Source: an uncultured Schlesneria sp. (lineage in GTDB: Bacteria > Planctomycetota > Planctomycetia > Planctomycetales > Planctomycetaceae). Taken from it: 64,000 nucleotides of DNA. The position numbers and the translations under genes are program-made. The first letter of the stretch is position 1; each line of letters opens with the position of its first letter. Where the stretch lies: NCBI GenBank assembly GCA_903834925.1, contig CAILLA010000285.1, positions 47,593 through 111,592 of the forward strand, in the 5' to 3' direction. Under the pieces are notes generated by a model that did not search any database, had not been told where the DNA came from, and worked only from the letters and a program-made list of their open reading frames with translations. Shown piece by piece: positions 56,187-64,000 of this stretch.

Positions 56187-57215
56187 TTGGCCACGTACCT
56201 TATCAAGCGAATTCTGCTGATGATTCCGACGTTGTTCGGAATCCTGATGGTCTCGTTCCTGGTAATCCGGCTCGCGCCTGGCGACCCGGCCGCAGAAAAA
56301 TTCGGCGGTGCAGGGCAGGCGGCCGCAGGTGTGAACGCAGAACGAGGTACCGAGGCGGCGGAAAAACGATTTCGTGAAAGGCATGGCTTCGACAAGCCCC
56401 TGCCAATGCAGTTTCTCCTGTTTCTCAATCGGTTGAGGCATGGGGATATGATCTTCTTCCAGACCGAACAGCGGATCTGGACCGAGTTGTGGGAAGCACT
56501 CAAGATCACGATGTTGATGAATCTGATCGTCTTCACGTTGATCTACGTAGCCGCCGTACCGTTGGGGATCATGAGTGCGGCATATCCCCGATCGACGTTT
56601 GACCGTTTCTCCACAATGTTCTTATTCATTCTGTATAGCCTTCCTTCCTTCTGGGTCGCAGAACTGTTGCGCGAACTCTTCATGCAAAAATGGCTCTGGT
56701 CGTATTTCGGATTTGAATCGTCGCCGTTACCCATCCTCGGTCTGAAGTCGCAAAACTTTGACTCGATGACACGGTTTGAACAATTTGTTGATTACGGAAA
56801 GCACATCGTGCTACCGGTGCTATGCCTGACTTACGGAGGTCTGGCTTATGTCAGTCGTCAAATGCGAGCAGGGATGCTCGAAGTCATTCGACAGGATTAC
56901 ATCCGTACGGCCGAGGCCAAAGGGTGCAGCAAGAGTCGAGTCATCCTGGTCCATGCACTGCGGAACAGCCTGTTTCCAATCATCACCCTGCTGGCATCAT
57001 TGTTACCATTCCTGGTCGGTGGAAGCGTCATTATCGAAGTCATTTTCAATATTCATGGGATGGGACTTTTGTCGTACGAAGGAGTCTTACGTCGCGAATA
57101 CGACCTTGTCATGACGACATTGATGCTTTCCGCCATCCTGACGCTGGTCGGTATTTTAGTCTCTGACATCCTGTACGTTGTCGTGAATCCAAGAGTTAGT
57201 TTTGACGACAAATAG
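56187..57215 (+). CDS. DppB-type ABC permease subunit
   Basis: A 342-residue integral membrane permease starting at TTG 56187 (MATYLIKRILLMIPTLFGIL), the usual N-terminus of DppB/OppB. About six membrane helices follow; the coupling loop is EVIRQDYIRTAEAKGCSKSR, contacting the ATPase. An insertion after the first helix (AGQAAAGVNAERGTEAAEKR) is slightly longer than usual. It lies 32 bases after the binding-protein gene. The second permease and ATPases normally encoded next to it are absent here. Confidence 0.92.
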   Translation: MATYLIKRILLMIPTLFGILMVSFLVIRLAPGDPAAEKFGGAGQAAAGVNAERGTEAAEKRFRERHGFDKPLPMQFLLFLNRLRHGDMIFFQTEQRIWTELWEALKITMLMNLIVFTLIYVAAVPLGIMSAAYPRSTFDRFSTMFLFILYSLPSFWVAELLRELFMQKWLWSYFGFESSPLPILGLKSQNFDSMTRFEQFVDYGKHIVLPVLCLTYGGLAYVSRQMRAGMLEVIRQDYIRTAEAKGCSKSRVILVHALRNSLFPIITLLASLLPFLVGGSVIIEVIFNIHGMGLLSYEGVLRREYDLVMTTLMLSAILTLVGILVSDILYVVVNPRVSFDDK

Positions 57216-57229
57216 AACGCAGCCTGTCG

Positions 57230-57847
57230 ATGAATCATCCCGATCAGCTTCCATTGGCCAACGGGCAAACAGAACCCAGATCTGGCGGTTCTTCCGTTCT
57301 GATCTGGCTTTCTGCTTGTCTCATTGCCGTGACGGCATTGTCGATCGCTGCCGCACATGCACCTTCTCGCATCCGCTTGATCGGACTGTTTTCGATGGCG
57401 TTCGGTCTCGTGGTCGGATGGGTTGTCGTTCGCATGGCATCGCAACTTGAGGCCGAACCAGGCCGTCGCTTCATCGTCGTTACAGCGATGCTGCTTTCAT
57501 TAGGCGGATTAATTGGGTCAACCTGGCAGACATCACGGCTCGCCGAATCGAGTACTGGGCTATCAGGCAAAGACGCTCTCGCCGCACGTTTGATTAAAGA
57601 ACTTGAACAGCAATCGAATGCACCTGGCAGCGAAAACCAGCGTCGGTCAGAAGTGACAGGATTTCAAAAGTATCTTTTGCGTCGGCTTCAAAAGCTGGGA
57701 AATTGGACCAGCCCCTGGCCCGAATGTTTCTGGGTTACCGAATTGGTTGCAGCAACGATTGCAGCAGGTTGGATGTCGTCTAGAAGCTTGTCTGCCGGCG
57801 TGAGTAATGTCGGCGCAGGAAAAATCGCGGAAGGATCGGAAGGATGA
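57230..57847 (+). CDS. Hypothetical membrane protein
   Basis: A 205-residue protein with four hydrophobic segments: about residues 23-44, 51-69, 85-100 and 170-186. I recognise no family. It lies 14 bases after the permease and overlaps acpS by four bases (ATGA), so it is part of the same transcript. It is not a permease or ATPase subunit. Confidence 0.7.
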   Translation: MNHPDQLPLANGQTEPRSGGSSVLIWLSACLIAVTALSIAAAHAPSRIRLIGLFSMAFGLVVGWVVVRMASQLEAEPGRRFIVVTAMLLSLGGLIGSTWQTSRLAESSTGLSGKDALAARLIKELEQQSNAPGSENQRRSEVTGFQKYLLRRLQKLGNWTSPWPECFWVTELVAATIAAGWMSSRSLSAGVSNVGAGKIAEGSEG

Positions 57848-58227
57848 TCATTGGGCTGGGAACGGATATCGTCGAAGTCGAACGAATCGCCAAAATGATC
57901 GCTGATCACGGGGATCATTTTCTCGCTCGCGTCTTCACGAACGCCGAGGTCGCTCATTGTCAGCCACGCCGTGAACCCGCGCCACACTACGCCGGTCGCT
58001 GGGCGGCCAAAGAAGCAGTGATGAAGGTACTGGGGACTGGTTTCACAAACGAAGTCGGATGGACGGATATCGAAGTCCTGGTGAAGCCCAGCGGTCAACC
58101 CTATATCCAACTGCACGGAACGACGCTCGACGTCGCAACCCGGCTCGGTATCAACGAAATCCTGGTCAGCATTTCCCACACCAAAAACTACGCTACAGCG
58201 ACAGCAATCGGGGTCGGGACTTATTAA
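57844..58227 (+). CDS. acpS: Holo-[acyl-carrier-protein] synthase
   Basis: A 127-residue AcpS, which attaches the 4'-phosphopantetheine of CoA to acyl carrier protein. The N-terminal GLGTDIVEVERI carries the magnesium-binding Asp8 and WAAKEAVMKVLGTG the Glu. ISHTKNYATATAI ends the protein as expected. The length is normal. It is the last gene of the group starting at 53680. Confidence 0.95.
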   Translation: MIIGLGTDIVEVERIAKMIADHGDHFLARVFTNAEVAHCQPRREPAPHYAGRWAAKEAVMKVLGTGFTNEVGWTDIEVLVKPSGQPYIQLHGTTLDVATRLGINEILVSISHTKNYATATAIGVGTY

Positions 58228-58425
58228 TGATTAATGACCTCCGATTTCTCCACATGGTTGCCTTAGTGCTCTGATGAACCTTTTTTGAAACGCGTTGCGC
58301 GACGATGGGACTCTTGCGCGACATTGGCAGAAACCAGGCCATTTCCGATCTTTCAGAGGTCTACTTTCGACTCATTCGTAACCACTCTTTGCCACTTTGA
58401 CCGGCCCACCAAGTCCTCGAAAAGA

Positions 58426-58501
58426 AGTTGGCCAACTTGGCAAAGTTGACCAACTTCCCTGTTTCATAGGCTTTTTATGAACTTGAACTTGGTCAACTTG
58501 A
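58426..58501. repeat. Iteron-like element 1 around a TTCATAGGCTTTT core
   Basis: Left arm: repeats of nine bases (AAGTTGGCC, AACTTGGCA, AAGTTGACC, AACTT). Core TTCATAGGCTTTT at 58463-58475. Right arm: AACTTG, AACTTGGTC, AACTTG, followed by ATCATTCT and TTCCC. Core and right flank recur in element 2. Confidence 0.6.
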
Positions 58502-58594
58502 TCATTCTCTTCCCTTCGTTAACTTCGTTTCCTTCTGTTCAAAAATCTTCTCTTCCTGTCTTCCGTCATCACGTCGCCGAGAAATTTGGTGTCA

Positions 58595-58709
58595 AAGTTC
58601 GATCAAGTTCGATCGACTTCGACCATTCCTCGTAATTCATAGGCTTTTGGCAATTATTTATTTGTTTTTTGGGGTGTTCGAGTTCGATCGAGTTCGACGC
58701 AGTTCGAAA
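58595..58709. repeat. Iteron-like element 2 around the same core
   Basis: Left arm: ten-base repeats AAGTTCGATC, AAGTTCGATC, GACTTCGACC. Core TTCATAGGCTTTT at 58636-58648, identical to element 1. Right arm: GTTCGA, GTTCGATCGA, GTTCGACGCA, GTTCGA. The element is followed, as in element 1, by ATCATTCT and TTCCC. The arms carry a different unit from element 1. Confidence 0.6.
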
Positions 58710-59110
58710 CTCATCATTCTTCCCAGGCGAGCCGGGGATGTGAATCCCCGGATTCTTCTTGAATTTTCCACGTTCCACGCACCACCGGCCACGCTGAACC
58801 CGTCGCGCCGAAACCACAAGCCAAACAACGAACCGCCACGGATCGTCCGCCAAAAACGATGGCGGCTCGGTCCGTATGAAATTTGATTTCCAAATTGTCA
58901 AAGATCAATTGTCGTCGTCAGGTTTTGGTTTCCGTAGATCAAGGCGAGCCGGGCCGAAACGGCCAGAAAGTGGATGAGGAGAAAGTGGTAAGTAGACCAG
59001 ACCAAGAAAAGAATTCGATGTCCCGATCTTTCTACTCTCTAAACACTCGTAACTACTTTCTAGCCGCTTCGGCTCGCCGCGCCTCAAAGAGAAGCGAGTC
59101 AATCAGAGCA

Positions 59111-59251
59111 ATGAACGAAGCCCCAATCGACATTCACATACGTAACGTCGAAATCCCATCCCAGCGGCGTCTGCAAGAGCTCGGGCTGAACACCGATCCG
59201 CCTGCGCCGCTGGCTTCGGGTTCAACAACGAGGAAACCACTGTCGGCATGA
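59111..59251 (+). CDS. Possible small open frame, uncertain
   Basis: Forty-six codons from ATG 59111 (MNEAPIDIHIRNVEIPSQRR, then LQELGLNTDPPAPLASG). The composition is more protein-like than the surrounding frames, but there is no ribosome site and no recognised family. It could be a relic of a larger gene. Confidence 0.2.
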   Translation: MNEAPIDIHIRNVEIPSQRRLQELGLNTDPPAPLASGSTTRKPLSA

Positions 59252-59402
59252 AACTACAAGTACCGACATAACAATACAACGATAAATATCGCCCGTCAAT
59301 AGACAAATTGAGATCATTTCTTAACGTTTGGAAGGTGCTCATGAAATGGGTTTTCCAGCAGCGATCCACTCTTTTAGCCGCGTTAGCGGCGACCGAATAC
59401 AG

Positions 59403-59425
59403 CCTGGGGCGGTTTCCGCCCCAGG
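59403..59425. repeat. Strong GC hairpin
   Basis: CCTGGGGCGG (59403-59412) and CCGCCCCAGG (59416-59425) form a perfect 10-bp stem with a TTT loop. A smaller GCCGC/GCGGC hairpin lies about 25 bases upstream. No gene ends nearby, and no T-run follows. Confidence 0.5.
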
Positions 59426-59517
59426 AACCCACACCTAACAAAGAAGAAAAGCCCCATTCGGCAACGCCGTGAAGGAATTTTCTTCGAGAAAACAGGGGCT
59501 CGAACGAGATCTTGTGC

Positions 59518-59547
59518 CACTGAATGACCGTCTTCGGTCACTCAGTG
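59518..59547. repeat. CACTGC-family hairpin 4
   Basis: CACTGA, one mismatch, TGACCG, loop TCTT, CGGTCA, mismatch, TCAGTG. The outer flank TTGTGC on the left mirrors GGCACAA on the right of hairpin 5. Confidence 0.6.
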
Positions 59548-59577
59548 TCTTACAATTGCGAGTTTACAGGTCGAAGA

Positions 59578-59607
59578 CACTGCGTCGGAGAAGACTCCGA
59601 TGCAGTG
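59578..59607. repeat. CACTGC-family hairpin 5
   Basis: CACTGC, one mismatch, TCGGAG, loop AAGA, CTCCGA, mismatch, GCAGTG. With hairpin 4 it forms a pair 30 bases apart inside outer inverted flanks TTGTGC and GCACAA; hairpins 1 and 2 form a pair with almost the same 29-base spacing. Confidence 0.6.
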
Positions 59608-60115
59608 GCACAAAACCCGAACTTTAGGTCTTGACGACGCACTACCATGGGCCATGGACCATGGGGACACTGCACTTCGATCAAAACTCGACCATTCGTC
59701 GCAGGCGAAACTCGATCGTAAGCCGTTAAATATGAATGTATTGCGGCCAATAATGATCGTCCCCGGGGACACATCACGTTCGATCTCGCGAGGACTTTCG
59801 GTTGAAGAAAAACGTTTTCTAACTGTTTACTGGCTCGACAGTTAAGACTGCGGTTTGCGTTAAGCTAACGAAGTCGGCGCAGCGATCGAAATATGCGGAA
59901 CGCCCACCGTGCTGTGTCCCCACGGTCATTCTCTTTTGATGGCCAACGGGGGACGAATCAAGCCACGTCCAGCGGGCTTTGTCGCTTAAGTCCTGAGCGT
60001 CCCGCGAGATGGCGTCGGTACGACAAAACCGAATCGCCCGGCGGCCGATTGAGGCGCGTCGGGCGATGGTGCGGATGCGAACGGGATTCGGTCAAGACCT
60101 TTGCTGTTCGGCCGA

Positions 60116-62491
60116 TCAAGGCTCGAACTTACCGCTTGTCGCCATGTCATCCAAACTCAAACTAGGGACAAATTTGCGATCTTTTCGAACGAGTGCATCC
60201 AACGCATCCTGGTCCTGTTCTACAAGCGAGGTTTTCGCAATCGAATTGCCTTTGCCCTGCTTCCATGCCGCCGACCAGAGAGCCGCCAATGTTAAAACGC
60301 TATCTGCCAACGATTCGATTGTGGCATTACGAATGTTCTTGTCCGACCATAGTTGACTGGCCCGAGCTTTGGGACCGAGCGAAGGGTCGTCAGCGTGAAT
60401 AATATCGAGCGGCGCGAGCCGCTTCTGTGACCTGTGCATCAGTTGGATCACTGCGACGCCTGCTTCGTGGCCGGACGCAATTGCCGGGCCTGAGTAGTTC
60501 ATCGAAGAGAGCGACTTGTCAACACTTGCAAGCAATGTCGCGGTGTCAATTTCCAGCATCGTTTCTTCGTAAATGGAATGAATCTGCGCCTCACGCGTCG
60601 TCTTGAAATCCTTAAATTCGTCGCTGTCACGAGGAACTGGATATTGCCGCCCTTTATAGGTTTTCATCGGCGGAATTCCGTGATGCATGAACGAGCAGTG
60701 CAGTGGTTGAGATGCGTCACCCACATAATGAGCCATCACTCCTCCCGCTGCCACAAATCGCAGAAGATCTCCAGCTTTCAAGTAATCGACCATTGCATCG
60801 TAGAGCTGCCAGACGCGAAAAGGGAGAGCTCCTTCCTCGGGACCAAGTCCCTGAGCAGCAAATCCATCGAAGTAGGCTTTCCAGACGCTCGCTGCGACCG
60901 ATTTCGGATCAGCAGCACACTGCTCCAGCAATGATTTGCCTCCATCGATATCCTCGATGTCAATGTCTGCAAAATGCTGAATGGCTTCGTTCGGATGAGT
61001 TCCTCTCGCAACGACCCAGATGTAGTCCGGCACATCAGCAAGAGGGACGAACTTGTCTCGGTCGACAGTGAACGTTGAACCCTTTGCAACTTCGTCGTCG
61101 CCGAAGCCAATATTCTTTTGATTGGCCTTCATGAGCGTCTTCAGATTTCCGGAGACATTATCGCACGCTTTCCAGCCGATGGAGAAATGGCCGACTTTTC
61201 CCCACGTCTCGTCGAAACCAACGCTCCAATCGCGGACGACTTCAACGTCCAGCGAACGACAAACCGTCGAGAAGAATGTTCCCATCGCGTATGAGCTTTT
61301 GCTGCCATCGGGCAGTACGATCCGGTGCCCTCCCCATTGCATTGCAACCGGTCTGAGCCGAGGAGCGTTTTCTCCGTGTTCCGACTTCACATGCGTATGA
61401 TCGAAGTCCTGATTGGGTTGATCCGCAGACTGTGCAGCGGGATCGTAAAACCACAGTGTGCCAGAATCTCCCGGTAGCGTGATCGGTGGCTTCATCTTAT
61501 CGTTGCCAGGTCGAGGGCCAATCAGCAGGTCGGTCACGTACTCATACCCGTTGAGTGACGCATAACGGAAAAACAGGGCACAAATTTGACCCTCCGCCGG
61601 TCCGCCGATGGCGCCGAACGCTCGCAACGGGCAACCGATCAGATCGAGAGTGATCGTGTAATCTGTGGCATCGAACACATCTCCGATTTCGCCGATACCG
61701 TATACTTGAGCTGTCCAATCGTTGATGTTGTCAATTTTGATCAAACCCGCATCGAGAGTCAGCAGTACGTTCGATTCTGGCCAGCGCGGAAAGACATCCG
61801 ACATCACACGGCGATCGACCGCCAAGTTGGAAGTTTTTCCCACACTCTTGTATTCACCATCAATGTGAGCGCGAACTTCTTCATCGTCGCCGCCGGCAAC
61901 GTGCCGATTGGTCAGGGCGAAGTACGAACCCTGTTTCTTAACCAAACAGGAGATTGTACCCAGACTTTGCATACCTTGGTGGTCTCGCAGGCAAGCATAA
62001 CCGCCGCCAAGCGTCGTGCTCGTATTGAACGGTCCCATGGCAGCCGGAGGCAAGGATTCGTCTGGCGACGCTTCGATAATACACGTGGGAACCACTCGGC
62101 CATCTGGCAGATACAATGTCCGTGGAACCGCATCGGCGCCGAGAGATTTCGCGCTGGCCCACTTCTTCACAAACACTATTACCGCCGGCCAGGACCACGG
62201 CCGGATGACCGTATTGGCAAGACTTTTCGCTTCCTTGACAAGGGGAAAGTCCGTTGGCCGTGGATGATCAGGATCAGGTGCGTGCTTGGCATACCAGTCG
62301 TCTTTGTGAATGAAATAGCGACCGACCGCAGTGGCAACAACGTTCTCCAGACTTGAAAGGTACACATGATACGCATCACGCGCGTCAAGTAGATCTTTAA
62401 TCGATAGAGAAGTGTAGTCTCGGCGTGGCGGAAAGACTTCGACCTGAGAATGCGGAACGGCGCCTGTCACTGGCTTGTGCGATGGTTTCAT
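60116..62491 (-). CDS. Fusion of trypsin-like protease and S1/P1-type zinc nuclease
   Basis: A 791-residue protein; ATG 62491 is chosen because AAGGGG lies eight bases upstream (the frame extends to 62566). The middle part is a chymotrypsin-fold protease with complete triad: His197 in FALTNRHVAGG, Asp248 in TLDAGLI and Ser343 in LPGDSGTLWF. From residue 430 an S1/P1 nuclease / zinc phospholipase C domain follows: WGKVGH (430-435), EAIQHFADID (His506, Asp509), MAHYVGDASQPLH (His588, Asp592, His598), FMHHG. In P1 nuclease the WGxxGH motif is the mature N-terminus and its Trp amino group binds zinc, so this domain should need cleavage before Trp430. No signal peptide is seen. Function: probably a toxin or defence effector. 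Confidence 0.85.
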   Translation of the reverse strand: MKPSHKPVTGAVPHSQVEVFPPRRDYTSLSIKDLLDARDAYHVYLSSLENVVATAVGRYFIHKDDWYAKHAPDPDHPRPTDFPLVKEAKSLANTVIRPWSWPAVIVFVKKWASAKSLGADAVPRTLYLPDGRVVPTCIIEASPDESLPPAAMGPFNTSTTLGGGYACLRDHQGMQSLGTISCLVKKQGSYFALTNRHVAGGDDEEVRAHIDGEYKSVGKTSNLAVDRRVMSDVFPRWPESNVLLTLDAGLIKIDNINDWTAQVYGIGEIGDVFDATDYTITLDLIGCPLRAFGAIGGPAEGQICALFFRYASLNGYEYVTDLLIGPRPGNDKMKPPITLPGDSGTLWFYDPAAQSADQPNQDFDHTHVKSEHGENAPRLRPVAMQWGGHRIVLPDGSKSSYAMGTFFSTVCRSLDVEVVRDWSVGFDETWGKVGHFSIGWKACDNVSGNLKTLMKANQKNIGFGDDEVAKGSTFTVDRDKFVPLADVPDYIWVVARGTHPNEAIQHFADIDIEDIDGGKSLLEQCAADPKSVAASVWKAYFDGFAAQGLGPEEGALPFRVWQLYDAMVDYLKAGDLLRFVAAGGVMAHYVGDASQPLHCSFMHHGIPPMKTYKGRQYPVPRDSDEFKDFKTTREAQIHSIYEETMLEIDTATLLASVDKSLSSMNYSGPAIASGHEAGVAVIQLMHRSQKRLAPLDIIHADDPSLGPKARASQLWSDKNIRNATIESLADSVLTLAALWSAAWKQGKGNSIAKTSLVEQDQDALDALVRKDRKFVPSLSLDDMATSGKFEP

Positions 62492-63266
62492 TTGTGGCCC
62501 CTTGTATGCGAATGCACTTTGAGCGAATTGCACCACTACTTTGACAACATGCCTCAATTTCTGCAAGGATTCTCACTGGGGTTTTTAAAATACCAAGTCA
62601 AATCGATACGCTATCAGTGCGGGATAGCACTTATTGTGCCTGAGCAGTGTTAATAAATTATTAAGCTGGTGTCAGAAAAGCTGTCAGTAGCATAATCAAT
62701 CGTTTGTTGGGTCATTATTTGCAGTTTCATGCGAATTCGTGGTTTCTCGTTGTCCAAGAGCGTGCTATTCCCCACGCCGACGAAACAAAGGGGACCTTCT
62801 ACTTTTCTGTTTTGCAATGAGATGTAAGAAGCAAAAACCAGCAATAAACTGGCCGACCAATTCGGTCAACGCAAGGCGAGTACGCCCGCTTTACATTTAA
62901 CGTCGATCGAAGGATTGATCTCTCACAGTGCCACGGAGCCACGGAGATGCATGAGAACGAGATTGACCACTCCTCCGTGTCTTAGTGCCTCTGTGAGAAA
63001 CCGAAATGACCAATTCAATTCGGTGAACGTCAGGTGTAGATGGGTCCGCTGAGCTTGGATGCTAATTCGTATTGCATCCTCCGTGTTTTCTACATCCATT
63101 TTAGAACTCGTACGACCGGAGGCCTTGCGTACCTATACACGGCACCAACTGCGGCGATTAAAATTTAACGACCCGCGTGGATTTCTTGACAAGTGCTTTC
63201 TTCCCCGCCACCTTCGCCTTCAGAAACAACCATTTCCGTACGTGCTCATCCTTGAATGATCTTTTG
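62492..63266. other. Intergenic region holding a mobile-type repeat
   Basis: The 775 bases contain the ribosome site and presumably the promoter of the protease-nuclease gene, the 78-base inverted-repeat element at 62921-62998, and no convincing gene. Frames at 62650-62844 (minus) and 63059-63259 (plus) lack ribosome sites and recognisable motifs. Confidence 0.5.
62921..62998. repeat. CACGGAG-type element with terminal inverted repeats
   Basis: A 78-base element bounded by TCTCACAG and CTGTGAGA. Inside, the left half has CCACGGAGCCACGGAG and the right half CTCCGTGTCTTAGTGCC, which pair imperfectly, so the whole can fold into one long hairpin. It is non-coding and resembles small non-autonomous mobile elements. 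Confidence 0.6.
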
Positions 63267-64000
63267 TTATTCGCGCGTTAATTTGGCGCGACCGGAAAGT
63301 ATTATGACTTTGCATTCTTTCAGGCAACCACTTATTCCTTGACCAAGCTCCATTTCGGAGGCGGTGTCAATCAGTTTGGGCTTAGTTCTAAAGAAATTAG
63401 TGACCATGGTCCAGAACGTTTGATTTGGTTGAGGCGTTGAAGAAGCCTCCATGACAAGAGTATCGAGCCAGATCGATTCTCGATGTTGTACCAGTCTCGC
63501 GAACGGCATGCCAAACCCTCCGTATGGCTTTTGATGTCCGCGATGATGCCGCCGCCGACTGCACACGATTGGTCCGTTGGAAACCTCAGGGGAAGCGATC
63601 TGGTTGATCACCTCGCCAAGTTGTCGAGCATGAAATGCCGGCGATTCTTTTGGAATCACATCAATCTCAATCAGCTTTTTTCCTCCTGGAAGTAGAGCAC
63701 AACCGATTTGGAAACTGACCGTGTCATCCGGGTCATCGTTTCGGCAATGCGCAGAGATTGCGTCCTCCATAGCACCGACGAAGGCAATGTAGTCTTTCAC
63801 GTTGACCCGACAGTTGATGTCGCTAAGAGGTGTGAAGAGGTAAAAATAATCCCGTTCAGGGTCCTGTCCGTTGGGCGGATCAAACTGCTCTCCATTCACG
63901 TCGCCCATCAGATCACCTCTGTTCCCTGTGACAAGCTCGAACAACTGTGGTTGCCGAAGAGTCAATTTCTTGACAGAACCGGGCCACAAATAATATTCCG
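63267..64000 (-). CDS. Unrecognised protein, 5' end outside window
   Basis: A frame of at least 244 codons open to the right edge; a GTG at 63989 is a possible start, but upstream codons (EYYLWPG) remain open. The sequence is soluble and mixed alpha/beta: DYFYLFTPLSDINCRVNVKD, FVGAMEDAISAHCRN, VSFQIGCALLPGGKKLIEID. A basic patch SRRRHHRGHQKPYG is near residue 145. I do not recognise a family. It lies on the same strand as the protease-nuclease gene, 775 bases away with a repeat element in between. Confidence 0.6.
   Translation of the reverse strand, partial: EYYLWPGSVKKLTLRQPQLFELVTGNRGDLMGDVNGEQFDPPNGQDPERDYFYLFTPLSDINCRVNVKDYIAFVGAMEDAISAHCRNDDPDDTVSFQIGCALLPGGKKLIEIDVIPKESPAFHARQLGEVINQIASPEVSNGPIVCSRRRHHRGHQKPYGGFGMPFARLVQHRESIWLDTLVMEASSTPQPNQTFWTMVTNFFRTKPKLIDTASEMELGQGISGCLKECKVIILSGRAKLTRE

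Larger units (their letters stand above)
58228..60115. other. Gene-poor, repeat-rich region
   Basis: Nearly 1.9 kb without a convincing gene. It contains two related iteron-like elements (58426-58501 and 58595-58709), a CCGGGGAT/ATCCCCGG hairpin (58733-58752), a GGCGAGCCG motif repeated at about 58729 and 58952 and inverted near 59065, the hairpin at 59403-59425, two CACTGC-family hairpins (59518-59607) and three near-tandem CCATGG sites (59645-59664). Open frames on both strands here overlap each other and lack protein-like composition. Confidence 0.6.

Noticed and set aside
58883..59251. 122-codon open frame on the plus strand
   Set aside because: The first half runs through repeat-like GGCGAGCCG sequence; only the last 46 codons are kept as a low-confidence entry.
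59490..59512. Sequence resembling a tRNA T-loop on the minus strand (GTTCGAGCCCCTG)
   Set aside because: The flanking bases cannot form a T-stem or acceptor stem, and no anticodon arm is present upstream.
59645..59664. Three near-tandem CCATGG sites
   Set aside because: A short palindromic word repeated by chance or slippage; no wider structure supports a function.
59893..60165. 90-codon open frame overlapping the end of the protease-nuclease gene
   Set aside because: Arg/Ser/Pro-rich composition and antisense overlap with a real gene; no ribosome site.

Overview
The window looks like a chromosomal segment of a Planctomycetota bacterium (Planctomycetaceae-like). The evidence is the mix of genes rather than a marker: very long secreted TPR proteins, a MoxR ATPase, hopanoid-type HpnH, ThyX, an invasin-like inverse autotransporter with a beta-helix passenger, LpxL-type acyltransferase and FlgM (a Gram-negative, flagellated cell), plus several families of short dispersed hairpin repeats. 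No rRNA, tRNA, CRISPR array or intact insertion sequence was found. Genus level cannot be decided from this sequence alone.

Layout. 1-7365 (minus) is the 5' 2455 codons of a giant secreted TPR protein that runs off the left edge; divergent from it are a MoxR ATPase and a lipoprotein. 11.0-15.3 kb is an accessory zone: a DUF1761 membrane protein, an apparently intact XRE/ImmA plus PIN two-gene module, and the wreckage of an Rpn-type nuclease and two PIN toxin/antitoxin pairs. A dispersed repeat occurs in direct orientation on both sides of the intact module. 15.4-18.2 kb is a tightly overlapping three-gene cassette ending in a ComEC-like metallo-beta-lactamase hydrolase; the other two proteins are not recognised. 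A secreted esterase follows.

20.0-32.3 kb is a surface-polysaccharide cluster, all on the plus strand: CDP-glucose synthesis (rfbF, rfbG), a TcaB9/NovU-like C-methyltransferase, a 3,5-epimerase, an SDR reductase/epimerase, a second zinc-finger methyltransferase, a CmcI-like methyltransferase, three GT2 glycosyltransferases, a GT-C-like membrane protein and an LpxL-like acyltransferase. Together they suggest a C-methylated 6-deoxy sugar carried on CDP and built into a lipid-linked glycan.

32.3-58.2 kb is mostly housekeeping and envelope genes: STAS protein, FlgM, Fur-family regulator, inverse autotransporter, QueA and a histidine kinase, M16 protease, a Gly/His-rich secreted protein, HpnH-TrmL, RuvX, a methyltransferase, FHA protein, ThyX with a LarA-like protein, a beta-propeller glycosidase, an oligopeptide-binding lipoprotein with a DppB permease, and AcpS. 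58.2-60.1 kb is almost gene-free and dense in hairpins and iteron-like repeats. The right end carries the most striking gene: a protein with a complete trypsin-like triad followed by an S1/P1-type zinc nuclease domain whose normally N-terminal metal-binding Trp lies inside the chain, suggesting that the protease part releases the nuclease. A further unrecognised partial gene runs off the right edge.
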